Shown here in pieces: positions 33,415 to 41,563 of a stretch of 43,234 nt of DNA (position 1 is the stretch's first letter; every line of letters begins with the position of its first letter). The position numbers and the translations under genes were made by a program. The notes beneath the pieces are model-generated. The model saw only the letters and a list, made by a program, of their open reading frames with translations, did not search any database and was not told the origin of the DNA. The stretch is taken from positions 1 to 43,234 of the forward strand of contig NZ_JNBQ01000031.1 in the NCBI RefSeq assembly GCF_001019615.1, written 5' to 3'. The stretch comes from Cellulosimicrobium funkei (GTDB lineage Bacteria; Actinomycetota; Actinomycetes; Actinomycetales; Cellulomonadaceae).

Positions 33415-34029
33415 ATGAACGCACGAGCAACGAAGAAGCTCGTCGCCGGGGGTGCCCTCGGTGCGATGCTCATCGGCACGGTCGCCCTCGCGTCCGCTGC
33501 CTCCGCAGACCAGGTGGGCGACGACCAGGGTGTCGACGTCTCGGTCGAGATCGAGTCGAACGTCGAGCCGGGCAACCTCGCCCTCTCGGTCGCCTCGAAC
33601 GCGACCTCGCTCACCGAGCAGGACTCGACCGTCGACGGCACCCGTGAGTTCACGGGCACCCTGCCGAACGTCACCGTCACCGACACGCGCACCGAGGTTG
33701 CCGAGGGCGCGTACTGGTACGTCGTGGGCAGCGCCTCGGACTTCACCGGCGACGCCGGCACGATCGCGGCGTCGAACCTCGGCTGGGCGCCGTCGCTCGT
33801 CAGCGAGAGCGAGAGCGGCCTCGTCGAGGCGGGCGAGGGCGTCGACCCCGCGCTCGAGGGCGGCGAGGGTCTTGCCGAGCAGGACCTCCTCGTGTCGGCC
33901 TTCGACTCGGCCGAGGTCAACCCGGAGGGCTCCTGGACCGCGAACGCGGGCCTCACGCTCCGCACCGCCGAGGACGTCGCCGCGGGCGCCTACTCCTCGA
34001 CGATCACGCTCTCCCTCTTCGAGGACTGA
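33415..34029 (+). CDS. Secreted WxL-like surface protein
   Basis: 204 residues. The signal peptide MNARATKKLVAGGALGAMLI ends with ASA, cleavage near residue 31. The mature part resembles a WxL domain, the non-covalent peptidoglycan-binding module best known in Enterococcus and Lactobacillus. YWYVVGSASDFTGD (W101-Y-V) matches the first WxL motif, and AAGAYSSTITLSLFED the C-terminal beta strand, where the second Trp is replaced (LSL). Both motifs are thus degenerate. SNLGWAP and GSWTANAGLTL lie between them. Shine-Dalgarno GGAGAG lies eight bases before ATG 33415; an in-frame ATG at 33400 is upstream. The next gene encodes the matching WxL-interacting protein, which supports the assignment. Function is probably surface attachment or adhesion. 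Confidence 0.75.
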   Translation: MNARATKKLVAGGALGAMLIGTVALASAASADQVGDDQGVDVSVEIESNVEPGNLALSVASNATSLTEQDSTVDGTREFTGTLPNVTVTDTRTEVAEGAYWYVVGSASDFTGDAGTIAASNLGWAPSLVSESESGLVEAGEGVDPALEGGEGLAEQDLLVSAFDSAEVNPEGSWTANAGLTLRTAEDVAAGAYSSTITLSLFED

Positions 34030-34088
34030 GCACACCCGGTCCTCGTGACCTGACGGTCGGCCACGGTCGACCGTCGACCGAGCAGTCC

Positions 34089-34145
34089 ACGGCGGGCCGC
34101 TCCACTCGTCCGGCTTCAGGTCGGATCGGGTGGGCGGCCCGCCGT
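34089..34145 (+). other. Long stem-loop in the leader of the DUF916 gene
   Basis: ACGGCGGGCCGC (34089-34100) and GCGGCCCGCCGT (34134-34145) are perfectly complementary over 12 bases. Further pairing continues inward (CCAC with GTGG, CCG with CGG). The stem ends about five bases before the Shine-Dalgarno GGAGAGAG of the DUF916 gene. There is no T tract. It could attenuate transcription from the WxL-like gene or set the ratio of the two proteins by mRNA processing. A 12-base palindrome, ACGGTCGACCGT, precedes it at 34063-34074. Confidence 0.55.
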
Positions 34146-34165
34146 CGTACGGAGAGAGCACCTGC

Positions 34166-35305
34166 GTGAACCCTGCACCACACCTGAGCCACCGGCCGCG
34201 CCGGTCTACTCGCTGGTTCGCCGCGGCCGGCGCAGTCCTCGTCGCGGCCCTCGTGCCCGCGCTGCCGGCGGGCGCCGCGACCAGCGGCACCCTGCCGCTC
34301 GACACCGAGGACGTCATCACGTGGGGGGTCAAGCCCGCCGACGCGGACGGACCGGACGGTCGCACCCGCGTCGAGCTGGTCCTCGACCCCGGGGCGTCGG
34401 CGTCCGAGAACCTCGCCGTGTCGAACTTCAGCGACGTCGCCGTGACGTTCTCGATCCAGGCGGCGGACGGGTACATCAACCCCAAGGGCAGGTTCAACAT
34501 GCTGCCGTCCGACCGGGAGTCGACGGGTGCCGGGACCTGGATCGAGGTCCAGGACTCGGTCGAGGTGGCGCCCGACGCGACGGTCGTCGTGCCGTTCACC
34601 GTGACCGTGCCGGACAACGCCACGCCCGGCGACCACGTCGCCGGCATCGCCGCGACGGTGAAGAGCACCGACGAGGGCGAGGGCGGGACGAGCGTCGGCG
34701 TGGAGAGCCGCGTCGGCTTCCGCGTCTCGACGCGGGTCACGGGAGAGGTGCAGCCGCTCCTCGCCGTCGAGAACGTCAAGGCGTCCTACGCGCCGTCGTG
34801 GAACCCGTTCGCGGCGGGCGACCTGACGGTCTCCTACGACGTGGTGAACGACGGCAACGTGCGTCTCGGCGCCGAGGGTGGCGTCACGACGAGCGGCTTC
34901 TTCGGTGCGGTGTCGGCGGACCGCGCGGCCGCGGCGATCCCCGAGGTCCTGCCCGGCGGCTCCCAGCGCACGCGTGTCGAGACGTCGAACGTGTGGCCGC
35001 TGGGACCGGTCCGCTCGACGATCACCGTGACGCCGACGACGGTGGACGACGACGAGATCGACGCACCGCTCGAGCCGGTGGAGGTCACCGTGACGACCTG
35101 GGCCGTCCCGTGGCCGCAGCTCCTGCTCGTCGCGATCGTCGTGGTCCTCATCGTCGGCGTCCGCGACGACCGCCGTCGCCGTCGCCAGCGCCTGGAGGCC
35201 ATGCTCGCCAGGGCGCGCGACGAGGGACGCCAGCAGGCGGCCGGGGGCGAGCCCGCGCCGTCGGGCACGGGGTCGCCCGCCGCGAAGGGCGAGCCGAAGG
35301 GCTGA
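34166..35305 (+). CDS. DUF916 WxL-interacting membrane-anchored protein (WxLIP)
   Basis: 379 residues. A signal peptide (FAAAGAVLVAALVPALPAGA, cleavage near 38) is followed by the DUF916 peptidoglycan-binding domain, about 45-165. It contains RVELVLDPGASASENLAVSNFS, TWIEVQDSVEVAPDATVVVPFTV and VPDNATPGDHVAGI. A second beta-sandwich (about 185-310) occupies the place of the WxL host-binding domain (DUF3324-like). A transmembrane helix at about 317-333 and an RRRRR stop-transfer anchor it, with a charged cytoplasmic tail. WxLIP partners bind WxL proteins; the upstream WxL-like gene fits. GTG 34166 has GGAGAGAG seven bases upstream. Confident in the domain type, less so in the binding partner. 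Confidence 0.82.
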   Translation: MNPAPHLSHRPRRSTRWFAAAGAVLVAALVPALPAGAATSGTLPLDTEDVITWGVKPADADGPDGRTRVELVLDPGASASENLAVSNFSDVAVTFSIQAADGYINPKGRFNMLPSDRESTGAGTWIEVQDSVEVAPDATVVVPFTVTVPDNATPGDHVAGIAATVKSTDEGEGGTSVGVESRVGFRVSTRVTGEVQPLLAVENVKASYAPSWNPFAAGDLTVSYDVVNDGNVRLGAEGGVTTSGFFGAVSADRAAAAIPEVLPGGSQRTRVETSNVWPLGPVRSTITVTPTTVDDDEIDAPLEPVEVTVTTWAVPWPQLLLVAIVVVLIVGVRDDRRRRRQRLEAMLARARDEGRQQAAGGEPAPSGTGSPAAKGEPKG

Positions 35306-35369
35306 CCGCCGCCGCGCCGTCGGGCACGGGCCTCCCGGCCCGACGGCGCGGAGCGCGCGCGGTGTCGCG

Positions 35370-35375
35370 TAACCT
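35370..35375 (+). promoter_or_regulatory. -10 element for prfB (leaderless)
   Basis: TAACCT ends eight bases before the prfB GTG at 35384, with no Shine-Dalgarno. Transcription would start at or within a base or two of the start codon. Confidence 0.45.
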
Positions 35376-35383
35376 TGAACCTC

Positions 35384-36496
35384 GTGGCCACCATCGACTT
35401 TCCGACCGAGATCAAGGCGCTGCGCAGCACGCTCGAGTCCATCGAGAGCGTGAGCGACCCGGAGGTGCTGCGCGCGAAGATCGCGGACCTCTCGGAGAAG
35501 GCATCGGCCCCCGACCTGTGGGACGACCCGGACGCCGCGCAGAAGGTGACGTCGGCGCTCTCCGCCGCGCAGTCCGAGCTGGAGCGGGTCAAGAAGCTCG
35601 GCCAGCGCATCGACGACGTCGAGACCCTGGTCGAGATGGGTCAGGAGATGGAGGACGAGGACACCCTCGTCGAGGCGGAGACCGAGGTCGGCGCGATCCG
35701 CAAGGACCTCGACCAGCTCGAGGTCCGCACGCTCCTCGCCGGCGAGTACGACGCCCGTGAGGCCGTCGTGACGATCCGCGCGGGCGCGGGTGGCGTGGAC
35801 GCGGCCGACTTCGCGGAGATGCTCCTGCGCATGTACCTGCGCTGGGCGGAGCGGCACGGCTACTCGACCACCGTGCTCGACACGTCGTACGCCGAGGAGG
35901 CGGGACTCAAGTCGGCCACGTTCGAGGTGAAGGCGCCCTACGCGTTCGGCCACCTCTCGGTCGAGGCGGGCACGCACCGCCTCGTGCGCATCTCGCCGTT
36001 CGACAACCAGGGCCGGCGCCAGACGTCGTTCGCGGCCGTCGAGGTCATCCCGCTCATCGAGCAGACGGACTCGATCGAGATCCCGGAGTCGGAGATCAAG
36101 GTCGACGTCTTCCGCTCCTCGGGCCCGGGCGGGCAGTCCGTCAACACGACGGACTCCGCGGTGCGCATGACGCACATCCCCACCGGCATCGTCGTGTCGA
36201 TGCAGAACGAGAAGTCGCAGATCCAGAACCGCGCCGCCGCGCTGCGCGTCCTCCAGTCCCGCCTGCTGCTCGTGCGCCAGGAGGAGGAGAACGCGAAGAA
36301 GAAGGAGCTCGCGGGCGACATCAAGGCGAGCTGGGGCGACCAGATGCGCTCCTACGTGCTCCAGCCGTACCAGATGGTCAAGGACCTGCGCACCGAGCAC
36401 GAGGTCGGCAACCCGTCGGCGGTGTTCGACGGCGACATCGACGACTTCATCGAGGCCGGGATCCGCTGGCGCCGTGGGGCGCAGCAGGACGCCTGA
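35384..36496 (+). CDS. prfB: Peptide chain release factor 2
   Basis: 370-residue class I release factor recognising UGA and UAA. The RF2-specific tripeptide SPF is at residues 204-206 ([11 protein letters not shown]) and the catalytic GGQ at 249-251 ([18 protein letters not shown]). The N-terminal coiled-coil domain ([20 protein letters not shown]) is complete. The reading frame is continuous: the in-frame TGA and programmed +1 frameshift of many bacterial prfB genes are absent, as usual in actinobacteria. GTG 35384 (VATIDFP) is preferred over the TTG at 35375 because of the promoter-like TAACCT. A hairpin and then ftsE follow, the conserved actinobacterial order prfB-ftsE-ftsX. Confidence 0.96.
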   Translation: MATIDFPTEIKALRSTLESIESVSDPEVLRAKIADLSEKASAPDLWDDPDAAQKVTSALSAAQSELERVKKLGQRIDDVETLVEMGQEMEDEDTLVEAETEVGAIRKDLDQLEVRTLLAGEYDAREAVVTIRAGAGGVDAADFAEMLLRMYLRWAERHGYSTTVLDTSYAEEAGLKSATFEVKAPYAFGHLSVEAGTHRLVRISPFDNQGRRQTSFAAVEVIPLIEQTDSIEIPESEIKVDVFRSSGPGGQSVNTTDSAVRMTHIPTGIVVSMQNEKSQIQNRAAALRVLQSRLLLVRQEEENAKKKELAGDIKASWGDQMRSYVLQPYQMVKDLRTEHEVGNPSAVFDGDIDDFIEAGIRWRRGAQQDA

Positions 36497-36511
36497 CCCC
36501 GCGCGAGCCCA

Positions 36512-36551
36512 CCCGGGCGGTTGATCCGAGCAACGGGTCGATGCGCCCGGG
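36512..36551 (+). terminator. Hairpin between prfB and ftsE
   Basis: CCCGGGCG (36512-36519) and CGCCCGGG (36544-36551) form an 8-bp stem, and GTTG with CAAC pairs inside the loop. There is no T run, so termination would need help. A TACCCT (36590-36595) after it could serve as a -10 for a separate ftsE transcript. Confidence 0.4.
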
Positions 36552-36658
36552 CGCGGCGTGTCCGCCCCGCCGGGCCGGAGACGCGTGCCTACCCTCGGGA
36601 TCGTGCGACGAACCTCGTTCGTCCACGGATCGACCCCCGACCCGAGGAACGTGCCGCT

Positions 36659-37558
36659 GTGATCCGCTTCGAGAACGTCACCAAGGTCTACGCGCGCGGC
36701 GCGAGGCCGGCCGTCGACGACGTGTCGATGGAGGTTCGCCGCGGCGAGTTCGTCTTCCTCGTCGGCGCGTCGGGCTCCGGCAAGTCGACATGCCTGCACC
36801 TCGTCCTGCGCGAGGAGCGCCCGACCAGGGGGAAGGTCTTCGTCGCGGGCCGCGACCTCGGGTCGCTGTCGAGCTGGAACGTGCCCAAGCTGCGGCGCCA
36901 GATCGGCGTCGTCTTCCAGGACTTCCGCCTCCTGCCCAACAAGACGGTGTTCGAGAACGTCGCGTTCGCGCTCCAGGTGATCGGCAAGCCGCGCCACACC
37001 ATCGCGATCACGGTGCCGGAGACGCTCGAGATGGTGGGCCTCGCCGGCAAGGAGAAGCGTCGCCCGCACGAGCTCTCCGGCGGTGAGCAGCAGCGCGTCG
37101 CCATCGCGCGCGCCATGGTGAACCGGCCGCCGATCCTGCTCGCCGACGAGCCCACCGGGAACCTCGACCCCACCACGTCGCTCGGGATCATGCGCCTGCT
37201 CGACCGCATCAACCGCACCGGGACCACCGTCGTCATGGCGACGCACGACGAGGAGATCGTCAACCAGATGCGGCGCCGGGTCATCGAGCTCGACACCGGC
37301 ACGCTCGTGCGCGACCAGGCGCACGGCGCGTACGGGGCCCGGGGACAGGTCATCCCCGACCCGGACCGCAACCCCTCGGTCGCCGAGACCGGCAGCACGG
37401 CCGGCCCCACGACGGGCACCGCACCGGAGTCGTCGCCGACGACGGCCGTCCCGCGAGCGCAACCGGCCGCGGCCCGGCCGGCCGCCGAGGAGGAGCAGGT
37501 CGAGCCGCCGTCGCGACGCTCGGTGCGCCGCCACGTCGAGGCGACGGCGGGGGAGTGA
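36659..37558 (+). CDS. ftsE: Cell division ATP-binding protein FtsE
   Basis: 299-residue ABC ATPase that pairs with FtsX to control wall hydrolysis at the septum. Walker [10 protein letters not shown] (36-44), Q-loop [19 protein letters not shown] (87-103), signature LSGGEQQR (140-147), Walker B PILLADEP (159-166) and switch H197 (ATHDEE) are all present. The ATPase core ends near residue 222. The extra 75-residue tail is Pro/Thr/Ala-rich and ends in a basic stretch, making it longer than typical FtsE (about 220-230). The frame stays open upstream. GTG 36659 ([11 protein letters not shown]) was chosen for the conserved N-terminus and GAGGAA about ten bases before it. Confidence 0.95.
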   Translation: MIRFENVTKVYARGARPAVDDVSMEVRRGEFVFLVGASGSGKSTCLHLVLREERPTRGKVFVAGRDLGSLSSWNVPKLRRQIGVVFQDFRLLPNKTVFENVAFALQVIGKPRHTIAITVPETLEMVGLAGKEKRRPHELSGGEQQRVAIARAMVNRPPILLADEPTGNLDPTTSLGIMRLLDRINRTGTTVVMATHDEEIVNQMRRRVIELDTGTLVRDQAHGAYGARGQVIPDPDRNPSVAETGSTAGPTTGTAPESSPTTAVPRAQPAAARPAAEEEQVEPPSRRSVRRHVEATAGE

Positions 37559-37563
37559 TCGGC

Positions 37564-38475
37564 GTGCGACTCCAGTTCATCCTCGCGGAGCTCGGCCAGG
37601 GCCTGCGGCGCAACGTCTCGATGACCGTCTCGGTCGTGCTCGTGACGTTCGTGTCCCTGACGTTCGTCGGCGCGTCCATGCTGCTCCAGGCGCAGATCGG
37701 CAAGCTCAAGGACGACTGGTACGACAAGGTCGAGGTGTCCGTCTTCCTGTGCCCGACCGGCTCTCCGTCGCCGACGTGCGCGGCGGGCGAGGCGACCCCG
37801 GACCAGATCGCCGCGCTCGAGGACGTGTTCGAGTCCGAGCTCGCCGACGAGATCCAGACCGTGTACTTCGAGTCCAAGGACGACGCGTTCGCGGCGTTCC
37901 AGGAGCGGTACCCGGACGGCTACCTCGGCACGCAGCTCACCGTCGACGACATGCAGGCGTCCTTCCGCCTCAAGCTCACCAACCCGGAGAACTACGAGGT
38001 CGTCAACGACGTCGTCACCGGGCGCCCGGGCGTCGAGGTCGTCGAGGACCAGCGGCGCATCTTCGACTCGCTCTTCCTCGCGCTCAACCGAGCGTCGCTC
38101 CTCGCCGCCGGGCTCGCCGCGGTCATGCTCCTCGCCGCGGTGCTGCTCATCACGACGACGATCCGGCTGTCGGCGCTGAGCCGGCGGCGGGAGACCGGCA
38201 TCATGCGGCTCGTCGGGGCGTCGAACCTGTTCATCCAGCTCCCGTTCCTCCTCGAGGGGGCGATCGCGGCCGTGCTGGGCGCGCTCCTCGCGGTCGGCGG
38301 GTTGTGGGTGGGGGTGAAGTACCTCGTCACCGACTGGTTGTCGCAGTCGGTGACGTGGGTGGCCTACGTCGACGAGTCGGACGTGCTCCGCATCGCGCCC
38401 GTCCTCGTCGGCATCGCGTTCCTGCTGGCGGCCGTGTCCTCGGTCGTCACGCTCAACCGGCACACGAGGGTGTGA
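37564..38475 (+). CDS. ftsX: Cell division membrane protein FtsX
   Basis: 303-residue permease-like partner of FtsE. A cytoplasmic N-terminus (MRLQFILAELGQGLRRNVSM) is followed by helix 1 (about 21-42). The extracytoplasmic domain (about 45-170) contacts the hydrolase or its activator, and three helices close the protein, with LSRRRETGIMRLVGASN in the cytoplasmic loop. Two cysteines in the external domain (C63 and C72, FLCPTGSPSPTC) may form a disulfide. GTG 37564 gives the standard FtsX N-terminus with GGGGGAG eight bases upstream. An in-frame GTG at 37555 overlaps the ftsE stop and is too close to that site. The M23 peptidase gene starts one base after the stop. Confidence 0.94.
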   Translation: MRLQFILAELGQGLRRNVSMTVSVVLVTFVSLTFVGASMLLQAQIGKLKDDWYDKVEVSVFLCPTGSPSPTCAAGEATPDQIAALEDVFESELADEIQTVYFESKDDAFAAFQERYPDGYLGTQLTVDDMQASFRLKLTNPENYEVVNDVVTGRPGVEVVEDQRRIFDSLFLALNRASLLAAGLAAVMLLAAVLLITTTIRLSALSRRRETGIMRLVGASNLFIQLPFLLEGAIAAVLGALLAVGGLWVGVKYLVTDWLSQSVTWVAYVDESDVLRIAPVLVGIAFLLAAVSSVVTLNRHTRV

Positions 38476-38476
38476 G

Positions 38477-39859
38477 ATGACCCGGGACCTCCGCCGCGCG
38501 ACCGCGGCCCTGATCGCCACGACGATGCTCCTCGTGGGAGGTGTCGCGTCGGCCTCCGCCGACGACATCGACGACCGCCGCGCAGCAGCAGAACGGCGGC
38601 AGTCCGAGATCCTCGGCAACCGCGAGCAGCTCCAGTCGGAGCTCGAGGACACGGACGCCGAGCTCGCGCAGGCGGTCGTCGACCTCCAGGCGATCGAGGC
38701 GCGGCTGCCGGTCGCCCAGGCCGAGCTGGACGCAGCCGAGGCCGAGGTCGAGCGGACCCAGCGCGAGGCGGAGCTGCTCGCCCAACGGCTCGAGGACGCC
38801 CTGGGGCAGGAGGCCGCGATCAGCGCCGAGATCGAGCGCGGCGCGACCGAGGTCGCCGACGCGAAGTCCAGCATCGCGGAGATGGCGCGTCAGGCGTACC
38901 GCGGTCAGGGCGACGTGTCCAGCCTCGGCATCGTCACGGGCGCGGAGAGCACCGAGGAGTTCATCGAGGAGTACGCGGTCTCGTCGACGGCGGCGCGCAG
39001 CCAGTCCCGGTCGCTCCAGGACCTCCTCGAGGCGGAGTCGGTCGCGCGCAACCGTGAGGCGCGCCTGCAGGCGGTGCGCGAGACGGTCGCCGACCTGAAG
39101 AAGCAGGCGGACGAGAACCTCGTCGCCGCGGAGGCGGCGCGCAAGGCCGCGGCGGACCGCAAGGCCGAGGTCGAGCAGCTCATCGTCGACCAGCAGGCGA
39201 AGAAGGCGACGATCGAGGAGCGCAAGGCCGCCGCCGAGGCGAAGGTCGCCGAGAACGAGGCGGCCCAGCAGTCTCTTCAGCAGGAGATCAAGGGGATCAT
39301 CGCCGAGCAGGCGGAGCGCGACCGCAAGGCCGCCGAGGAGGAGGCGCGGCGCCAGCAGCAGCAGCAGTCGTCCGGCGGCGGCGGGTCGTCAGGCGGCGGT
39401 GGCGGTGGCGGCGGAGGGGGCGGTGGGTCCTCTTCGGGGGGCGACCGGGGCAGCATCTCGAGCTTCCTGTCGTACCCGACCGCGGTGCCGCACGTGACGT
39501 CGAGCTACGGGATGCGGCTGCACCCGATCCTCGGGTACTACCGCATGCACGCCGGGACCGACCTGCGTGCCTACTGCGGTACCCCGATCATGGCGGCCGG
39601 CCCGGGCACGGTGGTCCACGCCCAGTGGCGCAACGGCTTCGGCAACCAGGTGCTGATCAACCACGGCACGGTCGGCGGCAAGAACCTCATGACGAGCTAC
39701 AACCACCTCACGCGTTTCGCGGTCTCCTCCGGGCAGAAGGTCGAGAAGGGCAAGGTCATCGGCTACTCCGGCAACACCGGGCTCTCGGGAGCGTGCCACC
39801 TCCACTTCGAGGTGTACGTCAACGGGTCCACCATCGACCCGATGTCGGTCCTGGGCTGA
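38477..39859 (+). CDS. Secreted coiled-coil M23 peptidoglycan endopeptidase (EnvC-like)
   Basis: 460 residues. A signal peptide (cleavage ASA near residue 28) is followed by a long Ala/Glu/Lys/Gln coiled coil (about 30-300) and a Gly/Ser linker with up to twelve glycines in a row (about 305-330). The C-terminal M23 domain has zinc ligands H358 and D362 (MHAGTDLRAYCG) and H441/H443 in CHLHFEVYVNG, so catalysis looks intact, unlike EnvC itself. Two cysteines in the domain may pair. It cleaves peptide crosslinks in peptidoglycan. Starting one base after ftsX, it is very probably switched on by FtsEX through the coiled coil, as for EnvC, PcsB and CwlO. Confidence 0.93.
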   Translation: MTRDLRRATAALIATTMLLVGGVASASADDIDDRRAAAERRQSEILGNREQLQSELEDTDAELAQAVVDLQAIEARLPVAQAELDAAEAEVERTQREAELLAQRLEDALGQEAAISAEIERGATEVADAKSSIAEMARQAYRGQGDVSSLGIVTGAESTEEFIEEYAVSSTAARSQSRSLQDLLEAESVARNREARLQAVRETVADLKKQADENLVAAEAARKAAADRKAEVEQLIVDQQAKKATIEERKAAAEAKVAENEAAQQSLQQEIKGIIAEQAERDRKAAEEEARRQQQQQSSGGGGSSGGGGGGGGGGGGSSSGGDRGSISSFLSYPTAVPHVTSSYGMRLHPILGYYRMHAGTDLRAYCGTPIMAAGPGTVVHAQWRNGFGNQVLINHGTVGGKNLMTSYNHLTRFAVSSGQKVEKGKVIGYSGNTGLSGACHLHFEVYVNGSTIDPMSVLG

Positions 39860-39903
39860 CCCGCGTCCGCTCGCGCACGGCCCTGTCGCGCGCCGCAGTC
39901 TGA

Positions 39904-39924
39904 CCCGCGACGTCCGGTCGCGGG
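39904..39924 (+). terminator. Hairpin after the M23 peptidase
   Basis: CCCGCGAC (39904-39911), a five-base loop and GTCGCGGG (39917-39924) form a perfect 8-bp stem 45 bases after the stop. GGATAATCGG follows; there is no true T run. It probably closes the ftsE-ftsX-peptidase unit. Confidence 0.5.
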
Positions 39925-40063
39925 GGATAATCGGTACCGGGCGTGGTCGGGCACCCGTACGCTGGTGCGCCGGCACGACGACGGCACCTGGCTCCGAGCG
40001 GCGCGGGACCGGAGGTCTGGCGCCGCGGGCGACGACACGACAGCGAAGGACGGTAGGACACGG

Positions 40064-40534
40064 ATGGCGAAGGACACCGGCCGCAAGGTCGTCGCCAGCA
40101 ACCGCAAGGCACGTCACGACTACGTGATCGAGGACGTGTACGAGGCGGGGATAGTCCTGTCGGGCACCGAGGTCAAGGCGTTGCGGATGGGGCGGGCCTC
40201 GCTCGTCGACGGCTACGTCGCCGTCGACCGGGGCGAGGCCTGGCTCGAGAACGTCCACATCCCCGAGTACACCGAGGGCACGTGGAACAACCACGCCCCG
40301 CGTCGCAAGCGCAAGCTGCTCCTGCACAAGGAGGAGATCCTGCGGCTCGAGTCCAAGACGCGCGAGAAGGGCCACACGATCGTGCCCCTCGCGCTGTACT
40401 TCCTCGACGGGCGGGCGAAGGTCGAGATCGCGCTCGCCCGCGGCAAGAAGGAGTACGACAAGCGGCAGGCCCTGCGCGAGAAGCAGGACAACCGCGAGGC
40501 GCAGCGCGCCATGCGGCAGCGCGAGCTGCGTTGA
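40064..40534 (+). CDS. smpB: SsrA-binding protein SmpB
   Basis: 156 residues, standard SmpB length. SmpB binds the tRNA-like end of tmRNA and brings it to stalled ribosomes. Family features: [37 protein letters not shown], then [39 protein letters not shown] and [14 protein letters not shown]. The basic C-terminal tail [26 protein letters not shown] probes the empty mRNA channel. The ATG has GGTAGGA seven bases upstream. Its RNA partner, ssrA, lies about 650 bases downstream on the same strand, with one small membrane-protein gene between. Confidence 0.97.
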   Translation: MAKDTGRKVVASNRKARHDYVIEDVYEAGIVLSGTEVKALRMGRASLVDGYVAVDRGEAWLENVHIPEYTEGTWNNHAPRRKRKLLLHKEEILRLESKTREKGHTIVPLALYFLDGRAKVEIALARGKKEYDKRQALREKQDNREAQRAMRQRELR

Positions 40535-40637
40535 CCCCCGGGGGCTCTCCGGGCCGACGACGGCCCACCCGCTGGTGACCTCGTCGCCCTCGACGTACGG
40601 TCGAGGGCGAGACGACGACCACGAACCAGGAGGCCCC

Positions 40638-41051
40638 ATGGTCAAGCTCCGTCAGTACATCCCGCGCCTCGCAGCGGGCGCGTACATCCTCAACTCCGGC
40701 CTGAACAAGCGCGGCGCGGACGAGGCGACCGCGCAGGGGATCCACGGCATGGCGGCGGGGACGTACTCGTTCCTCGGGGACGTCGAGCCGAAGCAGTTCA
40801 CCAAGGCGCTCTCGACCACGGAGATCGCGCTCGGCGCGGCGCTCGTCGCCCCCTTCGTCCCGACCGGGCTCGTGGCCGTGGGCCTGGGCGTCTTCTCGGC
40901 GGGGCTCGTGGGCATGTACCTGAAGACCCCGGGCATGACGCGCGAGGACGGGGTGCGCCCGACCGAGCAGGGCACCGGGCTCGCGAAGGACGTGTTCCTC
41001 CTCGGGATCGCGGGCGGTCTGCTCGTGGACGCCCTGAGCCGCAAGAAGTAG
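40638..41051 (+). CDS. Small DoxX-like membrane protein
   Basis: 137 residues with about four hydrophobic segments: YIPRLAAGAYILNSGLNK near the start, TEIALGAALVAPFVPTGLVAVGLGVFSAGLVGMYL in the middle, and DVFLLGIAGGLLVDALSRKK at the end. Layout resembles short DoxX-type proteins, but the family match is tentative and no function is known. ATG 40638 has CAGGAGG five bases upstream, a strong site; the upstream extension of the frame is unlikely to be coding. It lies between smpB and ssrA but has no evident link to ribosome rescue. Confidence 0.75.
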   Translation: MVKLRQYIPRLAAGAYILNSGLNKRGADEATAQGIHGMAAGTYSFLGDVEPKQFTKALSTTEIALGAALVAPFVPTGLVAVGLGVFSAGLVGMYLKTPGMTREDGVRPTEQGTGLAKDVFLLGIAGGLLVDALSRKK

Positions 41052-41123
41052 TCGTCGGCGTCGCGAGCCGGGCCACGTCCGGGAGGTGCGGAAATATCGG
41101 TGCGGCGACCGACGTTCATCCCG

Positions 41124-41129
41124 TAGGCT
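41124..41129 (+). promoter_or_regulatory. -10-like element for ssrA
   Basis: TAGGCT lies 60 bases before the mature tmRNA 5' end. It would start a precursor with a leader of about 54 bases, to be removed by RNase P. The -35 region is not convincing. Confidence 0.35.
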
Positions 41130-41189
41130 TGTCCTGCTGAGCGAGGACCGGGTCCGCCCGGGCGCCGCGCAGTGATTGACAACTCCACA

Positions 41190-41553
41190 GGGGGTGATCG
41201 GTTTCGACGGTGGTCGTGCTTCGAGGAGAAGCGGGCCGAGGATGCAGGCTTATCTCGTTAACGATGTCTGCAAAACACAGGTGCCGATAACAAGCGCACC
41301 GACTTCGCCCTCGCCGCCTGAGCGAGCCCCGAAGTCCGTCAGCCCGAGCTAGCTCTCGACTCGGATCCTGGCGTCATCTAGAGAGCCACTGCTCGCAGTC
41401 CTCGTCATCGGGGCTGCGGGGACTTTCAGGTGACTGAGCCCGTCCGCATCTTGTCTGCGTGAGTGCGGGGGCCGAGAAAAACGACAGCAGACTGCGCCCG
41501 GAGAAGTCCTCGATCGGCGTCACCGGACCGGGGTTCGATTCCCCGCACCTCCA
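41190..41553 (+). ncRNA. ssrA: tmRNA (ssrA)
   Basis: Transfer-messenger RNA that rescues stalled ribosomes with SmpB. The 5' end GGGGGTG (41190-41196) pairs with CACCTCC (41546-41552) to make the acceptor stem. GATCGGTTTCGACGG after the 5' end and GGGGTTCGATTCCCC near the 3' end are the D-like and T-arm hallmarks. The tag reading frame runs from GCC at 41283 to TGA at 41319-41321 and encodes ADNKRTDFALAA, whose ALAA end is the usual ClpXP degron. CCA is not encoded after the discriminator base, so it must be added. Length is about 364 bases, typical. Confidence 0.96.
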
Positions 41554-41563
41554 CCCCTGCGGC

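Noticed and set aside
35384-35470. Possible programmed frameshift in prfB
   Set aside because: The usual CTTTGA site and in-frame TGA near codon 26 are absent; the frame is continuous from the start to GGQ and beyond.
34004-37534. Open frame of 1176 codons on the minus strand opposite the DUF916 gene, prfB and ftsE
   Set aside because: Shadow of three well-supported plus-strand genes; composition is Arg/His/Asp-rich with no domain.
39376-39436. Glycine-coding GGC/GGT run in the M23 peptidase gene as a possible frameshift or assembly error
   Set aside because: The frame is intact on both sides, and Gly/Ser linkers are common between the coiled coil and M23 domain.
41176-41181. Perfect TTGACA just before ssrA as its -35 box
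   Set aside because: A -10 at normal spacing would fall inside the mature tmRNA; TAGGCT at 41124-41129 is better placed.
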